Shown: positions 54,015-63,461, numbered from the stretch's first letter. The stretch is 64,000 nt of DNA from Candidatus Nitrospira kreftii (GCA_014058405.1 CP047423.1:3642501-3706500), one strand, 5' to 3'. The notes: generated by a model not told the origin, from the letters alone. Program-made: numbers and translations.

Positions 54015-55058
54015 GTGAATAACCTAGACCCGTTCCTCACAGGCCACATCCCAGGAATCGGCGGGCAAATCCGCACCGTGCCTGAAGATTTTCGCGTCGA
54101 AGAACGGCCACTCTATCTCCCATGCGGAGAAGGGGAACATCTATACGTCACGGTTACCAAACGTGGTCTTTCCACACCAGACCTCGTCCGGCGGCTCTCC
54201 TCTTCACTGGGGATCAAATCACAGGCCATCGGGGTCGCTGGGCTGAAAGATGCCAGGGCCGTCACAACCCAGATGGTGTCTTTGCAAGGAGTCACACCCG
54301 AACAGGTGGCCGGCCTCAACATTGATGACATGGTCCTGAGCCTTCAGGTCCTCGGACGTCATCGTAATCGGCTTCGAACCGGCCATCATTCCGGCAATCA
54401 TTTCCGATTAGTTATCCGCAATGTTGCCGGTCATGCAGCTGATGCCGTGCCGGTTATTCTTCAGCAACTGAGCACCTGCGGGGTGCCCAACTACTTCGGC
54501 CCTCAGCGGCAAGGGAAGCGCGGCAATAACTATGAGATCGGTGCCGCACTCTTACACGATGCACGGCGACGTGAAAAGATGAACAGGGCGCAGCGCATTT
54601 GGTACCTCAACGCCTATCAGTCGTTCTTGTTCAATCGGATGCTGGCCCAGCGAATTCATCAAATCGACCGCATCTTCATCGGCGACTGGGCCATGAAATT
54701 GGAGAACGGCGCCTGTTTCCAGGTTGAAGATGCTGATATCGAGCAGCCACGCGCCGATCGATTTGAAATTAGTCCAACCGGTATTCTCTTTGGCTCGCGC
54801 GTATCCTGGGCGGATGGGGAACCAGGACACATCGAAGAAGCTGTCATGGCCGAAGCCGGTACAACAAAAGAAGCCCTCATCGCCGCCGCAAAGGCCTGCG
54901 GATTTCGCGGTGAGCGGCGAGCGTTTCGTGTTCCTCTGGCAGAACTGGAATGGTCATTGGCTGATGACACCCTTACCCTCTCCTTTAATCTACCCCCAGG
55001 AGCCTACGCCACCAGTGTGCTTCGAGAGCTGATGAAATCTCCGCCTACACATCCGTAG
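54015..55058 (+). CDS. truD: tRNA pseudouridine(13) synthase
   Basis: TruD makes pseudouridine at position 13 of some tRNAs. Motifs: IRTVPEDFRVEERPLY, GVAGLKDARAVTTQ with the catalytic Asp, GHHSGNHFRLVIRNV, and FGPQRQGKRGNNYEIG. GTG 54015 is preferred: AAGGA lies upstream and the product begins NNLDPFLTGHIPGIGG, close to the family's start. An ATG at 53934 would add 27 unconserved residues. Confidence 0.92.
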   Translation: MNNLDPFLTGHIPGIGGQIRTVPEDFRVEERPLYLPCGEGEHLYVTVTKRGLSTPDLVRRLSSSLGIKSQAIGVAGLKDARAVTTQMVSLQGVTPEQVAGLNIDDMVLSLQVLGRHRNRLRTGHHSGNHFRLVIRNVAGHAADAVPVILQQLSTCGVPNYFGPQRQGKRGNNYEIGAALLHDARRREKMNRAQRIWYLNAYQSFLFNRMLAQRIHQIDRIFIGDWAMKLENGACFQVEDADIEQPRADRFEISPTGILFGSRVSWADGEPGHIEEAVMAEAGTTKEALIAAAKACGFRGERRAFRVPLAELEWSLADDTLTLSFNLPPGAYATSVLRELMKSPPTHP

Positions 55059-55110
55059 CTCCATCTCCTCATTTTCTTCGGCCATCCGATTTGGGTGGTA
55101 CAATAGGCTC

Positions 55111-56373
55111 ATGACCAGTGCGCACGCGATGAATCCCTCCCAGGAGCGTGTCGTTCTACAGGGACACATCATCGATTCTCTTGTCCTGGCGAAGGTCTTG
55201 GACCTCATTCTGATGATGGGAGGAACCTTTGACCTTGAGGATGTGCACATTGGCAAAACACGGGAAGAACCCTCTCGTGCCTGCATTGTCATCAGAACGG
55301 CATCCAAAGCGCTCTTGGATGACATCCTCCAAGCGATCCAACCACATGGCGCCGCAGTCGAACGTGAAGCAAACTGCCGTACGGAGCCGGCGCCGGCCGA
55401 TGGAATCCTCCCAGAAGAGTTTTATGCCACCACGCATCTGCCCACTCAGATTCGGCTCAAGGAGCGGTGGGTGGATGTGGATGGAATCGAAATGGACTTG
55501 GCCGTCCGAGTGGACGAACAGCGTTCAACCGCCCACACAATCCCTATGGGCAAGGTACGTGAGGGAAATCAGATCGTCGTCGGTCGAGAAGGCGTCCGTG
55601 TGACTCCCCTCCAACCTCCCTCCGAGCGAGATGTCTTTGGGTTCATGGAATCGCAGGTTTCAGCAGAACGACCCCATGGCCATGTGATTGCCGATATCGC
55701 GTCACGCATGCGTCACCTCCGAGACCAAGTCAGACTCGGTCAGGCAGGTTCACATGTCTTGCTCGCAGGCGGACCGGCGATTATCCATGCGGGGGGCCGT
55801 GAGGCGCTAACCTGGCTGATCGAGCAGAGATTTATCCACGTCCTTTTTTGCGGCAACGCCCTTGCTGCTCATGACATGGAAGCGGATCTCTATGGCACCT
55901 CCCTCGGGTATAGGCTCAGCGCAGGACACACCGTTAGGCACGGGCATGAGCATCATTTGCGGACCATCAACCGGATTCGGGCGATCGGTAGCATCGAAGC
56001 AGCAGTCACCTCCGGAGTCATCACGCACGGAATTATGGCGGCTTGCGTCAGGCAAGGGGTGCCGGTGGTGATGGCAGGCACAATCCGTGACGATGGTCCA
56101 TTGCCGGGAGTGATCACGGATTCCGTCCAGGCACAGATCGCAATGCGAGCGATGGTTCCCGGCGTTGGGTTGGCCCTGCTCGTCGCCTCGACATTGCATG
56201 CTGTCGCCACAGGTAATCTTCTGCCGTCCACCGTTCCCACCGTCTGTGTGGACGTGAACCCATCGGTGCCGACGAAATTGGCCGATCGAGGCAGTTTTCA
56301 GGCGGTTGGTCTCGTCATGGATGCGGCGTCGTTTCTGGCAGAACTCGCCAGGGCCCTAGGGAGACCGACATGA
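55111..56373 (+). CDS. LOR/SDH-domain protein, predicted ornithine cyclodeaminase
   Basis: The 420-residue protein is of the LOR/SDH conserved-domain family (TIGR00300 type). In cyanobacterial AgrE/ArgZ the same region is the C-terminal half, reported to turn ornithine into proline and ammonia. Landmarks: GHIIDSLVLAKVLDLILMMG, LPTQIRLKERWVDVDG, LLAGGPAIIHAGG and VFCGNALAAHDMEADLYGTS-like text, then IGSIEAAVTSGVITHGIM. Its TGA overlaps the ATG of the arginine dihydrolase-like gene, so the pair is coupled. Function is inferred from the fusion protein. Confidence 0.78.
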   Translation: MTSAHAMNPSQERVVLQGHIIDSLVLAKVLDLILMMGGTFDLEDVHIGKTREEPSRACIVIRTASKALLDDILQAIQPHGAAVEREANCRTEPAPADGILPEEFYATTHLPTQIRLKERWVDVDGIEMDLAVRVDEQRSTAHTIPMGKVREGNQIVVGREGVRVTPLQPPSERDVFGFMESQVSAERPHGHVIADIASRMRHLRDQVRLGQAGSHVLLAGGPAIIHAGGREALTWLIEQRFIHVLFCGNALAAHDMEADLYGTSLGYRLSAGHTVRHGHEHHLRTINRIRAIGSIEAAVTSGVITHGIMAACVRQGVPVVMAGTIRDDGPLPGVITDSVQAQIAMRAMVPGVGLALLVASTLHAVATGNLLPSTVPTVCVDVNPSVPTKLADRGSFQAVGLVMDAASFLAELARALGRPT

Positions 56374-57170
56374 GCCGTCTTCTGGTGTGTCCCCCAGATT
56401 TTTTCGGCATTGAGTATGAGATCAATCCCTGGATGCGGCTCAGTAATCGAGTGGATCACGATCGAGCAGTGCAACAGTGGCATGAGTTGATGCGCATGCT
56501 TGAACAGGAAGTGGGCGTCGCGCTCGAACGTATGTCTCCACTGCCAGGTCTCCCTGATTTGGTCTTTACGGCCAACGCCGGCATCGTGGTCGGGCGAACG
56601 GCCGTCGTGAGCCGCTTTCGGTATCCTGAACGACGGCGAGAAGAGGTTTATTTTGAACGGTGGTTTTGCGATCACGGTTATGACGTGATGCGCACAGAGG
56701 AAGGCCTATATTTTGAGGGAGCCGGCGATCTTCTGGGCTTTCCAGACTATTGGTTCGGTGGCTATCGACAGCGATCGGATATTCGCGTGTTCCCGATTCT
56801 CAGTGAACATTTTCACCGAGAAATTATCCCTCTCGAATTAGTCGACAGCCGTTTCTACCACCTGGACACCTGCTTGTGTCCGTTGAGCGGTGGGGAGCTT
56901 CTTTATTTTCCAGCTGCATTCGATCTTTACGGCCAGACGGCCATTACAGAACGTGTTTCTGGTGGGCTCCGTCTGGCTGTTCCCGAGGATGAAGCCCTGA
57001 AGTTCGCCTGCAATGCCGTCTGCGTCGGGAAACACGTTGTTCTTCCCATCGGATGTCCTGCAACACAATCCTGGCTCCACGATCGAGGATATGCAACCCA
57101 TACCATTGACCTCGATGAATTTATGAAATCCGGTGGGTCCGCCAAGTGTCTCACCTTAGCACTGGACTAA
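56370..57170 (+). CDS. Arginine dihydrolase-like (amidinotransferase family)
   Basis: The 266-residue protein has the guanidine-modifying fold and matches the N-terminal half of cyanobacterial AgrE/ArgZ, which turns arginine into ornithine, two ammonia and CO2. It starts LLVCPPDFFGIEYEINPWM. Other sites: PDLVFTANAGIVV (Asn near 68), FEGAGDLLGF, the catalytic His in FYHLDTCLCPL (near 162) and catalytic Cys in GGSAKCLTLAL near the end. Arginine deiminase or DDAH activity cannot be excluded. It follows the LOR/SDH gene with an ATGA overlap. Confidence 0.82.
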   Translation: MSRLLVCPPDFFGIEYEINPWMRLSNRVDHDRAVQQWHELMRMLEQEVGVALERMSPLPGLPDLVFTANAGIVVGRTAVVSRFRYPERRREEVYFERWFCDHGYDVMRTEEGLYFEGAGDLLGFPDYWFGGYRQRSDIRVFPILSEHFHREIIPLELVDSRFYHLDTCLCPLSGGELLYFPAAFDLYGQTAITERVSGGLRLAVPEDEALKFACNAVCVGKHVVLPIGCPATQSWLHDRGYATHTIDLDEFMKSGGSAKCLTLALD

Positions 57171-57258
57171 CTGTCCAACAGACCTCAACTACCATCGTCA
57201 ATTGGAAAAGGCGCCGCTGCTCTTCTGAGCAATCCTGGAATGCATGACGCACAACGCG

Positions 57259-57615
57259 TCATTTCTCCCGGAAGAGAAACGCTCCGTACATGCCGGCAAT
57301 CGCAATCGTGACAAGCTCGATCGTCAGGAGCATACGACTCATGACGGCCTCGGGTGTCGGCGGAGCTAGGATGAAATGCATCCCCAGAAACTCTGGCTCC
57401 TGCGTGGGCGGAGTCTCCCACGGAGGGAATATCAGGGCAAGAATCAGAAGAACGACCATTCCATAGAGTACGGTGATATTGAGTTGCCCTGGTACCGAAT
57501 GCGCAGATCTAAACGCCGACGGCCCGTCGGCTCTGCCATCGAGACGTCGCCCACATTGCACGCAGAACCTATTGACCTCGGGCTGTGATCGATTGCACGT
57601 TTGGCAGACTTGCAT
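57259..57615 (-). CDS. Zinc-ribbon membrane protein
   Basis: This small protein of about 118 residues has an N-terminal zinc ribbon (VCQTCNRSQPEVNRFCVQCG) and two membrane helices (ITVLYGMVVLLILALIFPPW and LLTIELVTIAIAGMYGAFLF). Function unknown. It resembles the layout of the 12685-13335 protein but is not clearly related. ATG 57615 is used; a GTG at 57624 is possible. Confidence 0.7.
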   Translation of the reverse strand: MQVCQTCNRSQPEVNRFCVQCGRRLDGRADGPSAFRSAHSVPGQLNITVLYGMVVLLILALIFPPWETPPTQEPEFLGMHFILAPPTPEAVMSRMLLTIELVTIAIAGMYGAFLFREK

Positions 57616-57705
57616 AAGGCGCACGAATGAACGCTGAAGTAGCGAGAGCTTACCACGAAAAGCCGCATTAATTCCTGACTCAGTGATCAGGATCAGGAAA
57701 GAGGT

Positions 57706-58449
57706 TTAAAAGTGATACCCGACACCGAACGAGACGAGGTGCATTTTGTAGGTCGCATCCATGCCAAAGAAAAATGGAAACAGTTCAGGGTTGTCTGCGA
57801 ATTTAAAGCGTCCGTAGTTAAACTTCCATTCTGCAAACGCGGTCAGGTGTTTCGTAATGTAATATTGGAACCCAGCCTTGACGTTGAGTCCCAATCTCGC
57901 ATTATCTGACGAGGAGCTGGGCGAGTCTGGTGCCAGTCCTTCTCCGCTGATTCGCGCAAAGAAGATTCCAGGTCCAAAACCAATATATGGCTGCAACCGG
58001 GTCTTATGATAGCGAAACATGAAATTTACAGGCGCCACGGTCAGGACGCGAAGGTGTGCACCTTGAAGAGTCACACTTGCTGTTACGCCTGGTACTGCGA
58101 GATTCTGAAAAGTATGCGCTTGTTGTTCTATATGGGGGGTCGTGTGAAACACTTCCGCTTCGAGACCGAACCAACGAACCGAATCAAAGTAATGCCCGAC
58201 TTTTCCTCCGAACATGAAGGAGGTAGAGAGATCGAGATTGCTGTGAGTCGTACCTTGAACAAAAAACTCCGAATTGATGTCGACGCCCGTGAACTCTCCC
58301 CCTACAGGTGGCAATGCCACCCCTAATTGTCCGGCAATGTACGTTTCTGCACACGTCTCGATAGACGTTCCAAGCGAGCAGAAAGAGAGAACAGCACACC
58401 ACACTGCCAGATAACGTATGGTTTTTCGAACCTTCGTCACTGAAATCAC
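57706..58449 (-). CDS. Outer-membrane beta-barrel protein (OmpA/OmpW-like porin fold)
   Basis: The 247-residue protein has a signal peptide (LAVWCAVLSFCSLGTS) and alternating strands typical of an 8-strand barrel: MFGGKVGHYFDSVRWFGLEA, LQPYIGFGPGIFFARISGEG and LTAFAEWKFNYGRFKF. It ends with the family's terminal strand MHLVSFGVGYHF, whose last residue is Phe, the usual outer-membrane insertion signal. Ligand unknown. No gene is seen in the 252 bases between it and gpsA. Confidence 0.85.
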   Translation of the reverse strand: MISVTKVRKTIRYLAVWCAVLSFCSLGTSIETCAETYIAGQLGVALPPVGGEFTGVDINSEFFVQGTTHSNLDLSTSFMFGGKVGHYFDSVRWFGLEAEVFHTTPHIEQQAHTFQNLAVPGVTASVTLQGAHLRVLTVAPVNFMFRYHKTRLQPYIGFGPGIFFARISGEGLAPDSPSSSSDNARLGLNVKAGFQYYITKHLTAFAEWKFNYGRFKFADNPELFPFFFGMDATYKMHLVSFGVGYHF

Positions 58450-58701
58450 TCCGCCAGACCCATTCCATTCTGGCCTTCGTCTTGTCTCTTCGATCGTCCA
58501 AGCAGGAACGGTCCCTTTCGCTCTTGGTCACAGCAAACGATGTGCCGTAGCCTGACCATCCGTCTAGTACGATGGCCCTCCAGATACAGGAACAGGCCAG
58601 AGCCCATCGGTTCGTTGACAGGCTCTGAAGGGCCTTCCTATAATCCGCTCATCCACGATTCTGAATGGATGGTGATGACTTGGTTATGAGGCTGGTACCG
58701 T

Positions 58702-59724
58702 ATGCCAACCACAATCAACAACGTGAGCGTGATTGGGGCCGGAGCTTGGGGAACAGCCCTGGCCAAACACCTAGCCGAAAAGGGACTCGCCGTTCGCCTC
58801 TGGGCCTATGAACACAACGTCGTGGAGTCCATTAACACCTCTCATGAAAATTCAGTCTTCCTAAAAGGCATCACTCTCCCTCAAAGCCTGACGGCTACCT
58901 CATCCCTCGTCGACGCCATACAAAACTGTCACGGCATTGTGTTCGCTGTTCCTTCGCATGCCACTCGACCTGTGTTGCGGGAATTAGCACCCAACCTGAC
59001 TGACGCACGACCGTTGGTGTGTGCGACGAAAGGGATTGAAGAAGATTCAGCGAAATTGATGACTCAAGTGATGGAGGATGAGTTGCCGACATCCATGCAC
59101 CGCGCTCTGATGGTGCTCTCCGGTCCGAGTTTCGCGTCGGAATTGACCTTGAGACGACCCACGGCGGTGTGTCTGGCCGGCACCGATGACGCATTGGTTC
59201 GCCGTTTTCAAGAAGTCTTGATGACGCCGACCTTTCGCGTGTATGCGGATCGCGATGTCATCGGCGTTCAACTCGGCGGTGCACTGAAAAACGTGATGGC
59301 CCTCGCCGCCGGCGTCATCGACGGTTTGGACCTTGGACTCAATGCCCGTGCAGCGCTCATTACCAGAGGTTTAGCGGAAACCATCCGACTGGGTGTGGCG
59401 ATGGGAGCTGACCCACGGACGTTTTATGGGCTTTCAGGTGTCGGTGATTTGGTCTTGACCTGCACAGGTACACTCAGCCGCAACCATACAGTAGGTGTTC
59501 AACTCGGCAGAGGAGAACGACTGGAGACGGTCTTGGCCGGCATGCAGGCCGTTGCCGAGGGCATCCGAACGGCCCGCGCGGCACTCACGTTGGCCAGTCG
59601 CTATCATGTCGACATGCCGATCATACAAGAGATCAATGCCGTCTTGTACGACAACAAATCTTGTCGAAAAGCGGTCAGTGCCTTGATGGAGCGTGATGCA
59701 AAACCTGAGAAAGGGTGGATATGA
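58702..59724 (+). CDS. gpsA: Glycerol-3-phosphate dehydrogenase (NAD(P)+)
   Basis: It makes sn-glycerol-3-phosphate from dihydroxyacetone phosphate for phospholipid synthesis. Motifs: VIGAGAWGTALAKHLAEKG, ATKGIEED, LSGPSFASEL, the catalytic Lys in LGGALKNVMALAAG and GLSGVGDLVLTCTG. Length 340 is normal. Its stop overlaps the larB start as ATGA. Confidence 0.95.
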   Translation: MPTTINNVSVIGAGAWGTALAKHLAEKGLAVRLWAYEHNVVESINTSHENSVFLKGITLPQSLTATSSLVDAIQNCHGIVFAVPSHATRPVLRELAPNLTDARPLVCATKGIEEDSAKLMTQVMEDELPTSMHRALMVLSGPSFASELTLRRPTAVCLAGTDDALVRRFQEVLMTPTFRVYADRDVIGVQLGGALKNVMALAAGVIDGLDLGLNARAALITRGLAETIRLGVAMGADPRTFYGLSGVGDLVLTCTGTLSRNHTVGVQLGRGERLETVLAGMQAVAEGIRTARAALTLASRYHVDMPIIQEINAVLYDNKSCRKAVSALMERDAKPEKGWI

Positions 59725-60476
59725 ATCCGGAAGGGCTTGAACGATTACTCCAGCAGGTACGTCAGGGAAAGCTTTCTATTGAACACGCACTTCAACGACT
59801 TCGGTCCCTGCCGTACGAAGATTTGGGGTTTGCCTCCCTCGATCATCATCGATCATTGCGACAGGGATTTCCCGAGGTTGTCTTGTGCGAAGGCAAAAGC
59901 ACGGCTCAGGTCGTAGCGATCGCACGAGCGCTCTTCAAAAAACAAGGTCCCTTTCTTGCGACTCGCGCTGAACCCACGGTTGGGCGTGCAATTCGCCGAG
60001 TCAACCGGCGCGCACGCTACTATCCCGATGCGCGTCTTGTAGTGGTCCACCCGCCGCGACCAAAGTCACTGGGTCACATCTTGGTCGTCACCGCCGGCAC
60101 CGCCGACCTGCCCGTGGCCGAAGAAGCCCGAATCACAGCCGAAGTGATGGGGAGTCGCGTCGAACGACTGTACGACGTCGGCGTCGCCGGTATCCACCGG
60201 CTGCTTGGGAGGAAAGAACGGCTCTTCGAAGCAAGGGTGGTCATCGTTGTGGCCGGAATGGATGGCGTCCTGCCGAGTGTCGTAGGCGGCTTGGTGCAGT
60301 GTCCGGTCATCGCCGTCCCAACGAGCCGCGGCTATGGTGCAAGTTTTGGTGGAGTGGCCGCCCTCTTGACGATGCTCAATTCTTGCGCGGCTGGCGTGGG
60401 TGTGATGAATATCGATAATGGGTTTGGCGCGGCTTGTCTCGCACACCGGATCAATCTGTTGGGACTGGCGTCGTAG
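59721..60476 (+). CDS. larB: Nickel pincer cofactor biosynthesis protein LarB
   Basis: LarB carboxylates and hydrolyses nicotinic acid adenine dinucleotide at the start of nickel-pincer nucleotide synthesis. The 251-residue protein has the N-terminal LarB part (LEHALQRLRSLPYEDLGF-like, with PEVVLCEGKST) and a C-terminal PurE-like domain (ILVVTAGTADLPVAEEA, VVAGMDGVLPSVVGGL, CPVIAVPTSRGYG). ATG 59721 overlaps the gpsA stop. Its 3' end overlaps a minus-strand gene by 26 bases; larC lies 745 bases further on. Confidence 0.9.
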   Translation: MNPEGLERLLQQVRQGKLSIEHALQRLRSLPYEDLGFASLDHHRSLRQGFPEVVLCEGKSTAQVVAIARALFKKQGPFLATRAEPTVGRAIRRVNRRARYYPDARLVVVHPPRPKSLGHILVVTAGTADLPVAEEARITAEVMGSRVERLYDVGVAGIHRLLGRKERLFEARVVIVVAGMDGVLPSVVGGLVQCPVIAVPTSRGYGASFGGVAALLTMLNSCAAGVGVMNIDNGFGAACLAHRINLLGLAS

Positions 60477-61059
60477 GGGAGAGGGAGCCGACTGTGGGCC
60501 ACTTCACTTGTAGTGTTCCTCGCTTCGGCCAGCCGACCATCACCGTTCGAAGCCCCTTCTCCCCGTTCGCCAATAGTTTCGTCCGAACTTCGTACGTATA
60601 GTTGCCCACTACAGCAAGCTGCTTGCGTTGATCCTGACCATCCCAGACCAACTCGATCGAAGCCATTTGTCGTTCCGTTCCTTTATTCGAAGTCGAGGAT
60701 ATCTTGACAGGCTGTCGATGCGTCAAAAATCTCACCGAGGTCTTCGAGGGAGAGCTAATGAGTGAGCTGACCTCCAGAATGAGGTCCCCGCGCATGTCTT
60801 TTGGGAGCTGAACCGTCACAGAGAATTGGAGAGGGCCGTTGCCAAGCGTATACGGTTTCGGCGTAATTCCGAGGTCGACAATCTTGAGCTCCGGTTCAGG
60901 CCGAGGAGCCCGAGATGGCTTGGTCTTTGACGTGGCTCGCGAGTCGCTGTCGACCGGAAACAGCAGAGCCGCGCATCCAAGAATACAGAGCAGCCCCAGG
61001 AATAATTTCCTGCGGCCGATCAGACTCGAAGGCCTTACGGACGACACGAACCCTGTCAT
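60451..61059 (-). CDS. Exported hypothetical protein with Ig-like fold
   Basis: The product has a signal or anchor segment (LFLGLLCILGCAALLFP), a Pro/Arg-rich linker and a beta-rich domain (LQFSVTVQLPKDMRGDLILE, ASIELVWDGQDQRKQ, GNYTYEVRTKLLANGEKG) like the FlgD/Ig-type repeats used in envelope proteins. I do not recognise a family. The start is taken at ATG 61059; frame extends to 61152. It lies between larB and larC on the opposite strand and overlaps larB by 26 bases. Confidence 0.6.
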   Translation of the reverse strand: MTGFVSSVRPSSLIGRRKLFLGLLCILGCAALLFPVDSDSRATSKTKPSRAPRPEPELKIVDLGITPKPYTLGNGPLQFSVTVQLPKDMRGDLILEVSSLISSPSKTSVRFLTHRQPVKISSTSNKGTERQMASIELVWDGQDQRKQLAVVGNYTYEVRTKLLANGEKGLRTVMVGWPKRGTLQVKWPTVGSLSPTTPVPTD

Positions 61060-61221
61060 CGTGAGTAACCCGGGACCATTGGGAAGGAGGAATGGGTGCG
61101 ACAATTCAGCTGCATGCTTAAGGGGGATAACACAGCATCTCGGACCTGTCAATGAACCTTCAACTAGTGAACAGAGATTGCTGTTCGCACGCGCCTTCGG
61201 TAAGATGCGCGGTCAATTTGC

Positions 61222-62460
61222 ATGGACTGGGTGAGGTATGTGGTGGGCCGACATCTGCATTTCGATTGTTTTTCAGGAATCAGCGGAGACATGGTCTTAG
61301 GCGCATTGGTGAGCGCCGGTTTGTCGTGGACTGAATTAGTCAACGGCCTTAAACGACTGAAGCTCACGGGCTACCACTTGCGTAGGCGTGAGGTGCATCG
61401 CGGCGCACTCCCGGCAATAAAGGTCGATGTGATCATTCAACAGGGGTTTCATCGGCCACTGACGCTCACTCGCATACGGAAGATTATTTCTTCCAGCACG
61501 TTACCAACCCCCGTCAAGGAGCAAAGTCAGTCTGTGTTCGACCGACTAGCGGAAGCCGAAGGTCTTGCCCATCGAGTTGCTGTTAAGGACGTTCACTTTC
61601 ATGAAATAGGAGTGGTGGATTCCTTCATCGATGTCGTCGGCGGGATCCTGGGGTGCTATCTGTTGAACGTGACCCATGTCACGTCCTCTTCCATCAACGT
61701 CGGCTCCGGTTCCATCGAGACTTCCCACGGGCTCTTACCCGTTCCAGGACCGGCGGTGGCGGCGCTGGCAAAAGGGATTCCGATTTACTCCGAGGGGCCC
61801 CGCTGCGAACTTGCGACTCCCACCGGTGTGGCCTTGCTGCGAACATTAGCATCGGATTTCGGCCCCATGCCGACGATGCAAAGCATGGCGGTGGGCTATG
61901 GAGCCGGCGACCGAAATCCCGAAGGGTGGTCGAACGCCCTCCGTGTGTTTTTACAGGATGAGGTTGCCCCTGTCGCACGCCGGACCGAACAGGTAATGCA
62001 GATTGAAACGAATCTCGATGACCTGAATCCTCAAACGTACGAACACATCATGGAACAATTGTTTGATGTCGGGGCTATGGATGTTGCCCTCATCCCCGTC
62101 GTCATGAAGAAGAATCGACCGGGAGTGGTGTTGAGCTGCCTCGCTAAGCAAGATCGGACCGATGCCATCATCGAGATCCTGTTTCAAGAGACCTCTACAC
62201 TGGGAGTACGGCTTCAAGAGATGGCTCGTCAAGTCCTTCCCCGACGATTTGTGTCCGTCACGGTCCATGGCGGAACCGTTCGCATGAAAGTCGCCGATGT
62301 CGGTGCCGGCTGGGAAAAGGCGTCACCGGAGTATATCGATTGCAAGCAGATCGCAAAACGAACGGGACGACCGCTCAAGACCATCATGGAAGACGCAATA
62401 TCGACCTATCGGCTGGGACTCAGCAAAATGAAACCGGCAACTATGCGAGGCCGGGCATGA
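61222..62460 (+). CDS. larC: Nickel pincer cofactor biosynthesis protein LarC
   Basis: LarC inserts nickel into the pincer nucleotide in a CTP-dependent reaction. The 412-residue protein begins with the hallmark HLHFDCFSGISGDMVLGAL, has KDVHFHEIGVVDSFIDVVG, ATPTGVALLRTL and the C-terminal LarC2 part (ETNLDDLNPQTYEHIMEQLF, then DVALIPVVMKKNRPG). In lactobacilli LarC is made by a frameshift as LarC1/LarC2; here both parts form one frame. Its stop overlaps the exchanger gene by 4 bases. Confidence 0.92.
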   Translation: MDWVRYVVGRHLHFDCFSGISGDMVLGALVSAGLSWTELVNGLKRLKLTGYHLRRREVHRGALPAIKVDVIIQQGFHRPLTLTRIRKIISSSTLPTPVKEQSQSVFDRLAEAEGLAHRVAVKDVHFHEIGVVDSFIDVVGGILGCYLLNVTHVTSSSINVGSGSIETSHGLLPVPGPAVAALAKGIPIYSEGPRCELATPTGVALLRTLASDFGPMPTMQSMAVGYGAGDRNPEGWSNALRVFLQDEVAPVARRTEQVMQIETNLDDLNPQTYEHIMEQLFDVGAMDVALIPVVMKKNRPGVVLSCLAKQDRTDAIIEILFQETSTLGVRLQEMARQVLPRRFVSVTVHGGTVRMKVADVGAGWEKASPEYIDCKQIAKRTGRPLKTIMEDAISTYRLGLSKMKPATMRGRA

Positions 62461-63461
62461 CCGCCCTGCTGTACGTGCTCCTTTTCCTCGTCTCTGTCGC
62501 GGTCACGCTGGGTGGATGCGCGCTCTTTACCAATGCGATCGAATGGCTAGGCAAACGGCGAGGCATTTCCGAAGGCGCCGTGGGCAGTATTTTTGCGGCC
62601 ATCGGAACCACCCTACCTGAAACGTCAATCCCAATCATCGCGATTTTCTTCGGCGAAAGTCAGGAGGAGGTCGAAGTAGGGTTGGGCGCGATCTTGGGCG
62701 CCCCATTCATGCTGAGCACGCTGGTCCTGCCCATTCTAGCGCTGCTGCTGCTGCTCTATGCTCGGGCCGGCAAACGGACCGCGCGCTTTCAGCTGAATTA
62801 TCGTGAAGTCATGACGGATCTGACGTTTTTCATATTTGGGTATCTTGTGGCGTTAGGCTGCGCCTTCAGTCCATCCAGACTCCTCCACCTCATCGCAGCC
62901 GGCGCACTCGTCTGTTTGTACATTTTCTACATGAAGATCAAATTTACTCCGACTGGCGAAGATGGAGAAGGCAGCGAATTGGAACCTCTCATTTTCGACA
63001 AGGCTGCCGACACGCCTTCCTACCTGATGATCAGCCTTCAAGCTTTCTTGGGTTTAGGGGGCTTGATACTGGGCGCCCATTTATTCGTCATGGCTGCCGA
63101 ATCGATGGCCGGTCTTTTCTCGATGTCACCGTTGATTTTAGCCTTGCTCATCGCTCCCCTTGCCACTGAGTTACCTGAGATGTCCAACAGCTTTCTCTGG
63201 CTGTATCGAAAGAAAGACCGACTCGCCGTGGCCAATGTCACAGGAGCCATGGTATTTCAGGGAACCTTGCCGGTCTCTTTGGGTTTGATTGGAACAGAGT
63301 GGGTGATTGCCCCAACTGCCATGACCAGCATGGTTTTAGCGGTGCAGGCCGTAGGTCTCTGTCTGCTGCAGATCTTGATCGGAGGCCGATGGCGCCCCTG
63401 GTTGCTTGCTGCCGGCGTGGTGTTTTATCTCGGTTATACCTTGCATCTCTATGCCAATTAA
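62457..63461 (+). CDS. Sodium/calcium exchanger family membrane protein
   Basis: This CaCA-superfamily antiporter of 334 residues has about ten helices and the two alpha-repeats with acidic ion-binding sites: GAVGSIFAAIGTTLPETSIP and ALLIAPLATELPEMSNSF. ATG 62457 overlaps the larC stop; a longer frame upstream is an artefact of the larC region. It may export Ca2+ or another cation; a nickel link to larC is only a guess. Its last 11 bases overlap pdxA. Confidence 0.88.
   Translation: MTALLYVLLFLVSVAVTLGGCALFTNAIEWLGKRRGISEGAVGSIFAAIGTTLPETSIPIIAIFFGESQEEVEVGLGAILGAPFMLSTLVLPILALLLLLYARAGKRTARFQLNYREVMTDLTFFIFGYLVALGCAFSPSRLLHLIAAGALVCLYIFYMKIKFTPTGEDGEGSELEPLIFDKAADTPSYLMISLQAFLGLGGLILGAHLFVMAAESMAGLFSMSPLILALLIAPLATELPEMSNSFLWLYRKKDRLAVANVTGAMVFQGTLPVSLGLIGTEWVIAPTAMTSMVLAVQAVGLCLLQILIGGRWRPWLLAAGVVFYLGYTLHLYAN

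Noticed and set aside
62340..62456. An upstream extension of the exchanger frame
   Set aside because: It overlaps larC in another frame; ATG 62457 gives the ATGA overlap and a membrane helix start.
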